From the NCBI GenBank assembly GCA_001584585.1, contig LSYV01000017.1:491385-504479 (forward strand): a DNA stretch of 13,095 nucleotides, given 5' to 3'. Below the pieces are notes generated by a model. The model ran no database searches. It was given only the letters and a program-made list of their open reading frames with translations, and was not told the DNA's origin. This document shows positions 1-9,405 of this stretch, one piece after another. This stretch comes from Gonium pectorale (taxonomy: Eukaryota; Chlorophyta; Chlorophyceae; Chlamydomonadales; Volvocaceae). The first letter of the stretch is position 1, and each line of letters starts with the position of its first letter. The position numbers and the translations under genes are program-made.

Positions 1-506
1 GCGTTGGTGCGCGCGCGCGNGTCGCGCNCGACGGTCGAGCGCGGTGCCGCGNGCGGCNGNGNGNGAGNGCGGGGGGGAGCGGGCGGGGTGTCCGCCTTTG
101 CCCGGGTGGCGGCGGGTTAGCGACGCGCGGCAGACCATCGCGCGCCTGTCGAGCAGCTAGGTCCATCGCGCTTCTCTACCCTTCACGCACCCGCCGCGTA
201 CGTGCGCCCGCGTCCCCTCCTCCCTCGGCACCCTCCTGATGCCACGACTTATGTCCCGGTTTATGTTTCGGAGCATCTTCGTTACAGCCAATCATCGCTA
301 CCCCGCCACCGCTCCTGCCCCCCATGCTGCCACCCCCTCCGGCTCTCCCCCCGCTCCCCACCCCCACAACTCAGCCGGCCGCACCTCTTTTATGGCATGG
401 CTTGGCGCATCTTGGTTTCTATCAAACCTCTTCCCCTGATCCCGTCCCCCTCTTCTACCCCAACCCCCCTCTCCCAATACGCCTACACCTCCCCCCTTCT
501 CCCCAG
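1..506. other. Low-quality contig edge and probable 3' end of an intron
   Basis: Single ambiguous bases (N) occur at 20, 28, 52, 58, 60, 62, 64 and 68 in a GC-only context, which suggests a contig or gap edge. From about 300 to 506 the plus strand is strongly C/T-rich and ends in a good 3' splice site (CCCCAG, 501-506), so this stretch reads as the intron before the first visible transporter exon. I looked for the preceding exon, which should end with one base of a Gly codon after an R-x-x-S-G stretch, and did not find a convincing one. It is either lost in the ambiguous bases or lies to the left. Confidence 0.6.
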
Positions 507-736
507 GCGGCGAGAAGCGCCGTGTCTCCATCGCGGTGGAGCTGCTGACCCGGCCGGGGCTGCTGCTGCTGGACGAGCCCACCACGGGGCTGGACAGCAC
601 CAACGCCGCCCGCGTGGTGGAGGTGCTGGGCGGCCTGGCGGGCGGGGGAGTCAACACGCTGCTGACCATCCACCAGCCGCGGCCCGACGTGCTGCGTGCG
701 ATGGACCGGATGCTGCTGCTGAGCGGCGACGGGCAG
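507..736 (+). other. Transporter exon encoding signature tail, Walker B, D-loop and H-loop
   Basis: This exon carries the catalytic half of the ATP-binding domain. It starts with two bases of a split codon (507-508, giving Gly with an upstream G), then GGC GAG AAG. The Walker B aspartate and catalytic glutamate are in LLLLDEP (codons 563-583) and the switch histidine in TIHQP follows. It ends in CAG before the donor GTACAG at 737. The signature would read x-S-G-G-E if the missing upstream exon supplies the usual residues. Confidence 0.93.
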
Positions 737-3700
737 GTACAGGGGGCCGGGGGATAGAACGGAACGCTACGATGGCAACCCGGCGATGAGTGCCGGGACG
801 AATCCAGCAACCCCCTCCTGGGCAGTACCCAATGGCCAGCCGCAGGCCAGCACTTGGTCGCATACCACCAGCCGGTGCGCCCTCCGCTTGTCGTACTCTG
901 CCGTACTCTGCCGTCCACGCGATGCGCTGCCCCCCTGCGTGCGCTGACTCTCCCCTTACCCGTGCCCCATCCGCCCACCCTCCCTACTCCCTCCCCTCCC
1001 ACGTCACCCCTCCCCCCGCCGCCCTTCCCCTTCCCCCTCCCCCCTCCGCCCCCCCAGGTGGTGTACACCGGCCCCACTGCCCGCATGCACGCCCACTTCA
1101 CATGTCTGGGCTACTCCCTGCCCGAGGACAGCGCGGCAGTGGCGGGTGGGCGGGCGGGCGGGGAGTGCGGGGTCGTCATGTGTGGCATCATCCGGCCGCT
1201 TGCTGCAGCGCGCCTTCGTGCTCCGTGCTCCGTGCTAGTGGTGCGGCGGCCGTGTCGCCCATCAGCGCAGCGCACATCACTCGCCCATGAGCGCCCCCTG
1301 CCGCCTGCGCCTCACGCCCCTATTGAGAACGCCTTTTGTTCCTCCCCCCTCCCGATGTGTTGCTCTGCCGCGCTCGCCTCACATAGCGCGCGCCGCGCCC
1401 TTCCGTCCTTATCCGAATTCCCCACCCCATTGCGCCCCGCCCCTCCCGTGATTGCGCCGTGTGCTGTGCCCACCGCAGACGCGGTGCTGGACCTGGTGAT
1501 CCGCGCGCCGCCCGGCGAGGCCGCGGCGCTGGTGGGCGGCTGGCGAGGCAGCTCGGTGGCGGCGGAGGACGGCGCGTGGCTGGGGCGGCTGCAGCTGGGG
1601 GACGCGCTGCTGCACGACCAGCGGGCAAAGGTGGGGGCCGGTGGGTGGGTGGGGGGCAGAGGGCTGGGGAGTCTGGCCAGGAAAGGGGATCCAGGAGGCG
1701 CGGGGGGGGGGTGAGGCGCGGGCTGGAAGGGGTGGTCCCAGGTACCTTGGGTGGAGTGCGGCGAGGTGCAACTGGTGGCGTCAAGCCTGCAGGGGCCCGC
1801 AACCACCGGGCTGCGCATTACCCATCCGTCTGATGCCGTTCCCTCCCCCCGTTGTCTTGCCGCCTTGGTGCCGTCCTTGTCCGCGGTGCCCATGCCCCGC
1901 CGTGCCCCCCCCCCCGCCCCCCTACATACCCCCTACACACCCCTACCAAGACCGCCGTTCCTCCTCCTACTTCTACTGAGTATGCTATTCGGTGTTCGCG
2001 ACGCGACCCGTTTCCCTTTCTTTGTTTACCCCCCCCCCCGCCCCCGACGGGCGACACAGCTGGCGTTCAGTCTTCACCTATCGAAACCTGTTTCCTTAAA
2101 AAAACCCGCCCCCCTATACACCCCGGTGTGCAGGCGCTGGCCGCCCTCCGCAAGTACGAGAGCTCCTTTGGCCACCAGGTGGGGGCATCGCCGGGTCGGC
2201 CGGGTGGCACGGGGTGCTGGGGCCAGCGCCGGGGCATGGCCAGGCGTTTACGTCTGCGTCCGGTCCGGTCTGGTCTACTGCCCTTCCACGCCGCAGCGTG
2301 GCTCTTAGCGGGTCACTGCCAAGCGCCCGCCACAAACCGTGCCCCACCCACCGCGCAATCCATCCGGCCACGTCCCCCCCACCCTCCCACCCTCCCTCCG
2401 CCTCCCCTCCCCCTCCCCCTCTCCCTCCCCCCTCCTCCTCCCTCCCTCCCTCACCCGCCCTCCACAGCTGGCTGTCCTGTCCCGGCGCCGCGCCACGGGC
2501 CTGTACCGGCACCCCATGCTTGTGGCGCTCCACTTTGCGTCCACGGGCCTGATGGCCGCCGGCGTGGGCGCCATCTACTGGCACACCGGCCGGGACACGG
2601 GGGGCATCCAGGTGGGCTTCATAGTGTGCCTTTGGGAGGGCGGGTATGCAGGTGGAGGTGGGGTGGGGTGCATTGTGGGACACGGGGGGCATCCAGGTGG
2701 GGCGTGTGGGGGGTGCGTGGGGGAGGGAGGTGGAGGGGATACATAAGGGGGAGCGGCAGCCACAGCTTCGACGTGCTTGTGTGTGTAGGGCCCATCCAGA
2801 TGGTGTGTGTGGGGGGGGGGGCGGACCCCACGGGCACTACGGCAGCAGGTGCAGCTGCATCGGCGGTTGTGGGTCGGGCGCGCGGGTGCTGTAGGTGGGG
2901 GGGGGAGGCAGCGCCCAGGAGGGATCGAACGCGCCGGGGTGGGGTGCGGTGCGGTGTGCGGGTTACAGGCACGGGAAGGGGCACATGAATGGCAACCACG
3001 ACGGCCCGGACGGACAGCGCCCGCGATCGCATCAAACGTGGCCGCTTGTCCGCCACTCCGCCCGCTCGCTTGTGTGGGCTCGAGGCGTCCTCCTCCTCAT
3101 CCACGCTGTATTACACCCCATAAACACGTACAACGTGGGTCGCGGTCTGTTGGTGCTCCGGGAAGGCATCTTCAATGCGGCGGCCGGGGCATGGGCAGGG
3201 TGTTGGGCGTAGGGCTCTGCAGACCCTGCCGAGCTCATCAAAGCCCCTGCGCGCTTGGCGTTGACTCGGCTACAACTGTACAGCAGCTGGCAGAGGCTCT
3301 TGCTCAGCGGACAGCGGTCAATACTGGTCGGCGCTTCCAGCGCTGCCCGCCCACATGAGCCGCCCGGGAGGCAAGCGTCGAACCCGTCCGGTACGCGCTC
3401 TCCCCCAACATGGCCCTCCCCCGCCCCCACCCCCATCCTGGCCAAAGACGCCCGCCCCAGCCCGCCCGCCCACCCACTCGCCCACCCGCCCACACCGCAG
3501 GACCGCTTCGGCTGCCTGTTCTTCATGCTGCTCTTCCTGTCGCTGCTGTCGCTCTCCTCGCTGCCCGTGTGGCGCGACGAGGCGCTGCTGTTCAGGCGCG
3601 AGCGCGCGAGCGGGGTGTACGGCACAGGTGAGAGCCTGCGTACAGCGCGCGCGTACGGCGCACGGCGTTGTGGCCGTGTTGTGTACGGCACAGCCCCAAA

Positions 3701-5773
3701 CGGTTTGTTGGGCTGTTCCCATGCGGAAGGCTGTTGATGGGGCTCGCGGCCGGTCCGTGGCTCGGAGGGTGTTGAGGCCCCGCCTGGGTGCTTTTGCCGA
3801 GCCCCCCCGCCACTCCCGCCCCACGCCGCTTTGACGGATCTGTACGAGTCTCCCCACGCCCTCCACTGCGCTCTTTGCTCACGCGGCGATATCGCTCACC
3901 GTCGCGCCGCAGCCGCCTACTTCACGGCCGTTGTGCTGTGGGACTTCCTGCCGCTGCGGGTGCTGCCGCCCGCGCTGTTCACACTGGTGTCGTACCCCAT
4001 GGTGGGGCTGCGGGCCGACCCCCGCTCCGCCGCCGCGCACTGGCTGCTGCTGACGCTGGCCAACGTGACGGCGGCGGCCGCCAACATGAGCATCGGCGCG
4101 GCGGTGGAGAGCGTGTCGCTGGCAAACATGGTACGGCACGGCGATGGTGCGGTGTGCAGTTGACGGTTAGTGGCTGGCTGTTGGCGGTTGACGGTTTGCC
4201 GGCGGTCTGCGGTAACTGGTTCGTGGGCGCCTGACGGGGGCGGTGTGGCATGTGTTGTGGCGTGTTGTGGCGTGTTGTGGCGTACGGGGCGTCCGGGACG
4301 CTCGTCGGCGATGGGTGACGTATGGGCCATGGGCAGCGTACCGCGTCCCGCGGCCCGGCCTGTGCCGCGGCCCGTGGGTGCGGAGACCGGGTGCCATAGC
4401 TACCCGGGCCTCACAGGCGCTGTCACGCGCGCGCCGTGAACGCCACAAGAATACCCTACAATCCAAAAGCTGTGTGCGCCCCGTCCGTTGCCCTTCGCTC
4501 AGCCTCGGTCGTGTCCGCCTCCCGGCCGCTGCCGCCCGCCCGCCCCGCCCCAAGCGGCTGACCCGCCGCCACCCCACTCCACCCCACCCCACCCACACCC
4601 ACACACGCCCCGCCCCCCCTTTCACCGGCAGATCGGCAGCCTGTGCGTGCTGGTGTCCACCCTGTTCGGCGGCTTCCTGCTGTCGCGCAACCGCATGCCG
4701 CGGTTGGTGGCCTGGGTGGCCGACCTGTCGTACGTCCGGTAGGTGCTGCCGTGCTGCCGTACACCAATAGCACTTATTACCGACACTACTGCAAGCCAAG
4801 GCCAGTCTGACCCATCTGTCCTTGCGCCACTCCTCTCTTGTCGGCCCCGGAACCTCTCGTCCAGCTCTCTCTCATCCTGGAGCTCTCTCGGCGCTGCTGG
4901 GATCAAAAGTGCAGTGATGTCTCCAACATACACGTCTGTTTGCCCCTCCCCCCCCTCTCCCGCCAGCTACGCGTTCGAGTGCCTGCTGGTGGGCGAGTTC
5001 GGCGGCGCCACGGGCTTCCGCTTCACGGGCTACCACCAGCCCGGCACCCCGCCCGACCAGGTGCCGTACGTTGACGTGACTGGAGACGAGGTGCTGCAGG
5101 TGCGGGCGGCGGGGGGGGGCGGGGGGCGGGGCGGGACGTTTGTGTGCTTCCTGGGTGGGTTTCGTCTTTGTTGCGCTGCTGGGGCTGGGGCTGGGGCTGC
5201 CGCGGGGGGTCGGCGGTTATGTGCATGGTGGGGGCAGTGCGATGTGACAGAGGCGCTGCAGGTGGGTGGGGTGGGGCGGGCTGGGTGTCAGCTTCGGGTT
5301 GCTGACGTTACACCGCTTGTATGCGTGGGTTGGTGGAGGTGTCGGCAGTGAATCCTGTTTGGGGCTGGGGTTGGTCGCCGATGGCGGCTAAAGGTCGGCG
5401 GTTGCGTGTGGGACATAGAAGGCAAGGGGATGCTGGGGAAGGGATGGGGATATGGTGGTGTGGGTGCAGCGGGGGGGGGAGTAGTGAAGACGGGGAACGG
5501 GTCGCGTCGCGGACACCGAATCCGGGACGTGGAGGGGGTTCCCGAGGCCCAACAAATGTGGTGCCGGGGGCTTCTGTGGCGCAGTGGTCGTCGCGCCGCC
5601 GCACGCGCCACCCCTCCATGACTGCTGCTTTCTGCCTCCCCCTCCCCCTCCACCGGCAGACGTTTGGCTTCCGCTCCGACGCGTGGCTCCGCGACGTGGG
5701 CTGCCTGCTGTGCCTCATGGTGGCCTTCCTCACCTCGACCTTCCTGCTGCTGCGGTACCGCGGCAGGCCGTGA
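507..5773 (+). CDS. ABC transporter subfamily G (white/brown type) half-transporter, 5'-truncated, ten exons seen
   Basis: An ATP-driven membrane exporter subunit, expected to work as a dimer and usually to move lipids, hormones or other hydrophobic compounds; the substrate cannot be told. Exons: 507-736, 1058-1145, 1479-1630, 2134-2178, 2468-2611, 3501-3627, 3913-4130, 4632-4738, 4967-5099, 5660-5773 (stop TGA 5771-5773). All nine junctions are GT-AG and keep one open frame of 452 residues. In order: end of the ABC signature (GGEKRRVSI, residues 1-9), Walker B and D-loop (LLLLDEPTTGLDS, 19-31), H-loop (TIHQP, His56), VVYTGP (78-83), linker with YESSFGHQ (165-172), then membrane segments near 190-210, 225-242, 279-295, 305-327, 337-352 and 428-446. 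RRERASGVY (252-260) and LSYVRYAFE (367-375) are typical of the family, as is the ending TFGF...LLLRYRG. The order NBD then TMD is the ABCG order. By eye it resembles the ADP1/plant ABCG24-28 type more than ABCG5/8, but that is an impression. Walker A and the Q-loop are outside the window. No in-frame stops or frameshifts in the exons, so probably functional. Confidence 0.93.
1631..2133 (+). other. Intron of the transporter gene with a dispersed-repeat copy
   Basis: This 503-base intron opens with a G-rich run right after the donor (1631-1720) and closes with a C-rich stretch. It contains one copy (1987-2016) of a 30-bp sequence that is found again, inverted, at 5492-5521. No conserved coding is seen, and the flanking exons join in phase 0. 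Confidence 0.8.
1987..2016 (+). repeat. Copy A of a 30-bp inverted repeat pair
   Basis: The core GCGACGCGACCCGTT is shared with the reverse complement of 5492-5521; 28 of 30 positions agree (differences at the 10th and 27th bases). In both copies a pyrimidine-rich stretch and then a run of about ten C follow, so similarity seems to extend to about 50 bases. It sits inside an intron. Confidence 0.85.
2592..2701 (+). repeat. 25-bp direct repeat duplicating an exon/intron boundary
   Basis: Positions 2592-2616 and 2677-2701 are identical over 25 bases, 85 bases apart. The first copy spans the end of the exon (GGCATCCAG) and its donor GTGGG; the second copy is in the intron and so carries a spare donor. 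The bases after the two copies share partial similarity (GGGAGGG and GCAGGTGGAGG-like runs), as expected from an old 85-bp tandem duplication. Use of the second donor would add 85 bases and shift the frame. Confidence 0.85.
2612..3500 (+). other. Longest transporter intron, 889 bases
   Basis: This intron separates the first two membrane segments. It begins with GTGGGC and holds a near-immediate copy of the exon end (2677-2701, see the repeat entry), several G-runs around 2808-2910, and a less GC-biased middle around 3080-3180 in which I see no gene. It ends with repeated CCCGCCCAC-like pyrimidine-rich sequence and a CGCAG acceptor. Confidence 0.8.
3615..3693 (+). repeat. 13-bp direct repeat GTGTACGGCACAG at an exon end and in the next intron
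   Basis: GTGTACGGCACAG occurs at 3615-3627, where it is the last 13 bases of the exon, and again at 3681-3693 in the intron. Between them is a related GTACGGCGCACGG. Related TGTACGGC words recur after the gene (5834-6000). Confidence 0.8.
4131..4631 (+). other. Transporter intron with a 10-bp tandem repeat
   Basis: This 501-base intron opens with GTACGG. It contains TTGACGGTT-like words around 4160-4200 (GTTGACGGTTAGTGG, GTTGACGGTTTGCC) and a tandem 10-mer near 4251-4281 (TGTTGTGGCG repeated about three times). It ends in a C/A-rich tract of CCCCAC and CCCACAC words before the CGGCAG acceptor at 4631. No coding is seen. Confidence 0.75.
5100..5659 (+). other. Last transporter intron, G-rich start with G-quadruplex-type runs
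   Basis: This 560-base intron begins with GTGCGGGCGG and several runs of four or more G between 5105 and 5135 on the sense strand, which is a sequence able to form an RNA G-quadruplex. A CTGGGG triplet repeat lies at 5179-5196. It contains copy B of the inverted repeat and ends with a C/T-rich tract and the acceptor CGGCAG at 5659. Confidence 0.75.
5492..5521 (-). repeat. Copy B of the 30-bp inverted repeat pair
   Basis: On the minus strand this matches 1987-2016 at 28 of 30 positions, and the same kind of C-run follows (seen as a G-run at 5471-5479 on the plus strand). It lies in the last intron of the transporter gene, in the opposite orientation to copy A, about 3.5 kb away. Confidence 0.85.
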
Positions 5774-6011
5774 CAGTTTTCGTACAGCTACACACACACG
5801 GCAACGTGCACGTAAGACGGTCAGAGCGCTACGTGTACGGCGGCATGCGATTGTACGGCGGCGGTGCCAGTGCAGGAGCGAGGTCCGCTACCGGGTCGGG
5901 GCCGGACGCTGTGCGGACGCGATCCTGCGTGGCACCCGCAGCTCCGCGCACGGTGGCCACGGCAGATGTACGGCCTACGTACGCCAGATGTACGGCGACA
6001 TACGGCTGTAA
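5774..6011 (+). other. Probable 3' UTR of the transporter gene
   Basis: This stretch follows the TGA stop and ends in a TGTAA motif. It contains several TGTACGGC words, including a direct repeat CAGATGTACGGC at 5963-5974 and 5985-5996. I assign it as 3' UTR because of the stop codon upstream and the TGTAA downstream; no transcript evidence is available. Confidence 0.55.
6007..6011 (+). terminator. TGTAA polyadenylation motif of the transporter gene
   Basis: TGTAA is the usual poly(A) signal in Chlamydomonas and Volvox. It lies 234 bases after the stop codon on the same strand, a usual 3' UTR length for these algae. Confidence 0.6.
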
Positions 6012-7270
6012 GGTAGTGCTGAAGGTAGCGCATTAAGCCGAGTGCGCCATCGCGCGTTGCGTTGCGTGGGACGGGGCTGCGGCCGCGACCTACCCTGGGG
6101 GGGTGGGCGCACCTTGGCCATGAAGGCGTATGTGGGATGCGGGGACCCGTCAGTGTGGGTGGGTTTTTTCCTGTGGGAAAAGGTTACAAGATGAGGCGGG
6201 TGTGTGTTCCTGTAGTAGTGTACGCAGCCTTCTAGACTGGTTGGTTGTTGGGCGTTGGACGTTGATGGTTAGCGGCTGGTGGTTTTGGGGAGCGCAGCAT
6301 GCACCTTGCATAGGCATGGCCCAGCCCCGCGCAGCCGCTTTCCAATTTTGCAGGGCCGAGAGAAAGAATGAACCCCGCGTGATGACAATGGTCGCCAGCT
6401 AGCTGGCTGGTGGCCGGTGGCTGGTGGTTGGGGGAGCGCGGCATGAACTACGGTAGAAAACAGCAGCCAAAGCCCCAGCCCGAGAAGTGTTTTTTTATCT
6501 GTGCAAACTCCAACCGGCATGACAACGGACTCTACCTACCGTAGCTAGCCAAGGGGCCATCAGTGTTCCCGAGTGGACGACCGGGTTTGATGGGATGGGG
6601 TGGGATGGGACGCTGTTTGGAATTCGAAGTCGGTGTTCGACACGCGGGATGCCGATGGCTGGAGGGCTCCTGGGATGGGCCATGAGCGAGTCCTGCTGTG
6701 GCCGGTTCCAAACGGCGGTATGAGCCTGTGACGCAAGGCTTGGATGGATTGGATGGCGCGCAAAGGCGGCAAGGGAGGCCCACAAGTCCCTAGATTCCCT
6801 GCATTGTTGGTTTCGGATGGACTCGGACGGGCGTGTGGCCGGGCGGCCCCGAGGACATCCACCCCGACCGTACACATGCGGGCAGTGCACGCATACACGC
6901 ACATGGGTGTCAGATAGAACTGTTTGAGCACGCGATTGCACACGCATGTTTGACAAATGGGCATCAACTGCTCGGCAGCGTCATTTGCGCCGGCGGCGGC
7001 ATGATGGCGGCGGCATGCATGTGGGGTGTGGGGCACCGTAGTCGCGGTGGGAAGGACAGGGGCGGGCGGGCGGGCGTTATTGCAGCGACATGGAACGCTG
7101 CAACGCAGTAGTGCAGCACGCACGCGCCGCCCCCGTCCCGCCAAGCCAGCTCCACGCATGCAGCACCTATCGGTGTGGTGCGCGCGTGCGGCGGGACTGG
7201 CTGAAGGCCCTGCCGCTGGAGGCCGGTTGGCTCCGCACTCGTGGAGCCGAACCTAGCCAGCCAAACGGAA
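6012..7270. other. Intergenic region, no gene supported
   Basis: I see no exon chain here on either strand. It holds the direct repeat pair at 6274/6419, simple GGGATGG and GGATGG runs (6588-6612 and 6741-6757) and a short T-run (6488-6495). Open frames here are short, lack recognisable motifs and overlap each other on both strands, as expected by chance in GC-rich DNA. Confidence 0.6.
6274..6445 (+). repeat. Imperfect 28-bp direct repeat
   Basis: GGCTGGTGGTT followed by a G-run and AGCGC(A/G)GCATG occurs at 6274-6301 and 6419-6445. The copies differ by one missing base and two substitutions. They are 145 bases apart and lie in GGTTGG/GGTGGC-rich DNA just downstream of the transporter gene. 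Confidence 0.8.
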
Positions 7271-8700
7271 AAGACCGCATGCGCATGCCCCATGCGCCGT
7301 ACATGCGCCGTACATGCCCCGTGCAACCCACGTGCATGACAAAACGAGCGCCCCGTGCCTTACCTGCAGGCGATGTACGCACGCAAGTGAACAGTGGGCA
7401 AGACCCCTGAGGGCCTGTGTCGGCCCACCCTTCACAGTGACGACGGGCTGACGGCCGGGGGCCGGCCCCGCTGACGGGTCCGTTGCTCGGAGCAGTACAC
7501 GGCCGGCCTCTTGGAGGCCACTGCACCCCTGTACGGGGAAACCGTTACGGTCGGAGCCCTTGGACGCAAACGCGTCAAAGCTAATGGCACAAAGCCGCAG
7601 ACAGACATGTCGTACGTACGTACCCCGGTGGACCCTCTTTCTGTGCAGCAGGTTTCTCTTTTTTACCCCGATGGATGATGGCGAACGAGCTCCACTCTGG
7701 ATTCCAATCTGCTGCCGATGGAGTGGGCGATCGATCCGGCTGCTGGGGGCGGCATGCTGGGGGCGCCATTGGGTACCCTCCCTGGGGTCTCGGCCATACG
7801 GAGAACGGAGAGTAGCTGGCTGGCCTCGTGGGAGGCGGCACACAAATACATGTAGCAGCGATTGTAGTCTGAACTAACGGAGCTGGTCCCCAACCGCTGG
7901 TCCCAAACGCTCCAGGATGCGGTGGCGCATCCCAGCCGCAGAGGTCGCAGAGTACGTTACGGCCTTGAGTGTTGAAAAGGAAAATGCATACGACGAGCGC
8001 AAGCGCGGAAATGATGATGTCGTTGTAGGACCAAGCTCCCGAGGTAGTCGAAGGGGTGATGTCCCTGCATGTTAGTTCGGCGGCGACCACCACCGTAGCC
8101 CCCGAAGCGGCCCAGAATTCTCTCTGGGGTAAACCTATGCAATGCCGTGATGGGATGCGCTTAGTCTAATCTACGTGCGTCGCATGCGGGCTGGTGCATG
8201 TCTCCCGGCCCCCCGCCCACCCAGCCCCCCGACCCGCTGACTACCGTTGTCTCACCTACGAGCACCGGGAAAGCAAGCCGCGCCAGGCGGAGCGGCGGAA
8301 AAGGGAGGGGGAGGGGCACAGCGAGGAATGTCAGAGTGGAGGTCTGAGACATAGCGCAAATGCAACGAATGACAGAGCAAGACCCCGTGACCTAAACGAG
8401 CTACGGTGGTGGTGCCGAAAGGGGCCGTGAGGGCGCGCGAGGGACCGAAAAGGGTGCATGGGGCCTTGAGTGTGTACGGGTCAACTTCGGCGGAGATTCA
8501 TGCTCTTGACCGTAAGAAGCTGAAGAGATGCTCAGCGCCCAGCGGGGAAGAAGCACCAGAGAACAGCCGCGCATCCGCATTAAGGAGAGGCGGCTGCTGT
8601 AGTGGCCTTCCTTCCATGGCCATGCAGAAACCACTGGCAGCCGGTCTGCGGCCTGAGCGCCTGACCACGGCTGCACCTGGCGCCTCTTGGCGTCAGGTCG
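7271..8700. other. Intergenic region with an 11-bp tandem repeat; no gene supported
   Basis: CATGCGCCGTA is repeated exactly in tandem at 7291-7312 and a third partial unit follows. A CGTACGTACGTAC run lies at 7612-7624. On the minus strand a good splice donor (CTGCAG then GTAAGG, around 7363) and an open frame (8093-7581) with one hydrophobic stretch (SALALVVCIFLF, near 8010-7970) are present, but I could not join them to a believable gene. Confidence 0.5.
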
Positions 8701-9400
8701 TTACGTTAGGCAGGCATGCCACATCTCTCCGCCCGAGAATCCCAACCGTCCAATGCACCGTTTTTGTATTAAGTTACTTGAATTCCATGAGTTGTTTCAG
8801 TGTGAAGAAAGAGCAGTTACGTTGCATGCCGTTCGGTCGGCACACTTGGTAGCCGCCAGCGCGATACCGTATCTGCAACTGAAACCGGTACCGGTATAAC
8901 TTACTTGGTTAGTCAGTCAACTCTTCAGCAGCAGCATGTTTCCTTCGTAAATAGGGACACCCGGGACCCAGGCGGCGGTGCAGAGCTCTGAGTTGCAGCA
9001 GTACCGCAACCCCGCTCTGGCTAATATCGCGATGCGTAATAACAATTGCCAACGTATAAATCAGTCTTGAGAACCCACGTTTGGTTGTGGGCGAAGGGTG
9101 GCGATGACGGAATCATCTGGTGATGCGGACTCGGCTGGGCACAAGCAGAAGCTGCCTCAAAGCAGCTGCCAAGGGACAACATGTAGCTGTGTCGGGAAGA
9201 GGTTGCTGGGGAACTTCACAACCGTGCGTACTTCACAACCCACACCATGACGGCATGCGGCATAGCTCCATCCCGTACCATCCTGAATAAGCACATTCAT
9301 GCGTTGTATCTGCGGACACACGCAGTAACCGACACATTCACGGCAAATTCACGAAACATCAGTATATATCGGTACACCACCAAGTATCCCCCTCCCCGCG
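8701..9400. other. A/T-richer intergenic stretch
   Basis: Visibly richer in A/T than the rest of the window (for example GTTTTTGTATTAAGTTAC near 8760-8777 and TATATAT near 9363-9369). It contains a perfect 12-bp palindrome, ACCGGTACCGGT, at 8884-8895, a doubled ACTTCACAACC (9213-9223 and 9231-9241), and a small hairpin CCCAC...GTGGG around 9074-9090. No coding is supported. Confidence 0.5.
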
Positions 9401-9405
9401 TTACA
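9401..9405 (-). terminator. TGTAA motif on the minus strand
   Basis: TTACA on the plus strand reads TGTAA on the minus strand, 218 bases after the candidate stop at 9624. Its position fits a poly(A) signal for the small gene below. A five-base word by itself is weak evidence. Confidence 0.35.

Noticed and set aside
79..115. Possible upstream transporter exon ending at 115 before GTTAGC, reading RVAAG into GGEKRR
   Set aside because: The phase fits, but the residues before it do not match the conserved region ahead of the ABC signature, the signature serine would be missing, and the sequence borders the ambiguous bases.
298..1101. Long minus-strand open frame of 267 codons opposite the first transporter exons
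   Set aside because: It is antisense to exons with ABC motifs, is low-complexity in Gly, Arg and Ser, and has no recognisable domain; long antisense frames are common in very GC-rich DNA.
854..1714. Continuous plus-strand open frame of 286 codons
   Set aside because: It contains two real transporter exons (1058-1145 and 1479-1630), but the sequence between and around them is proline-rich translation of C-rich intron DNA; splice sites with matching phase explain it better.
2924..2940. B-box-like GGGATCGAAC
   Set aside because: No A box or acceptor stem at a suitable distance upstream.
5566..5620. tRNA-like A box (TGGCGCAGTGG)
   Set aside because: No matching B box or cloverleaf can be drawn downstream, and the site lies within a transporter intron.
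7360..7370. Strong minus-strand splice donor (CTGCAG then GTAAGG)
   Set aside because: No preceding minus-strand exon with a convincing frame or acceptor partner could be found, so it stays an isolated match.
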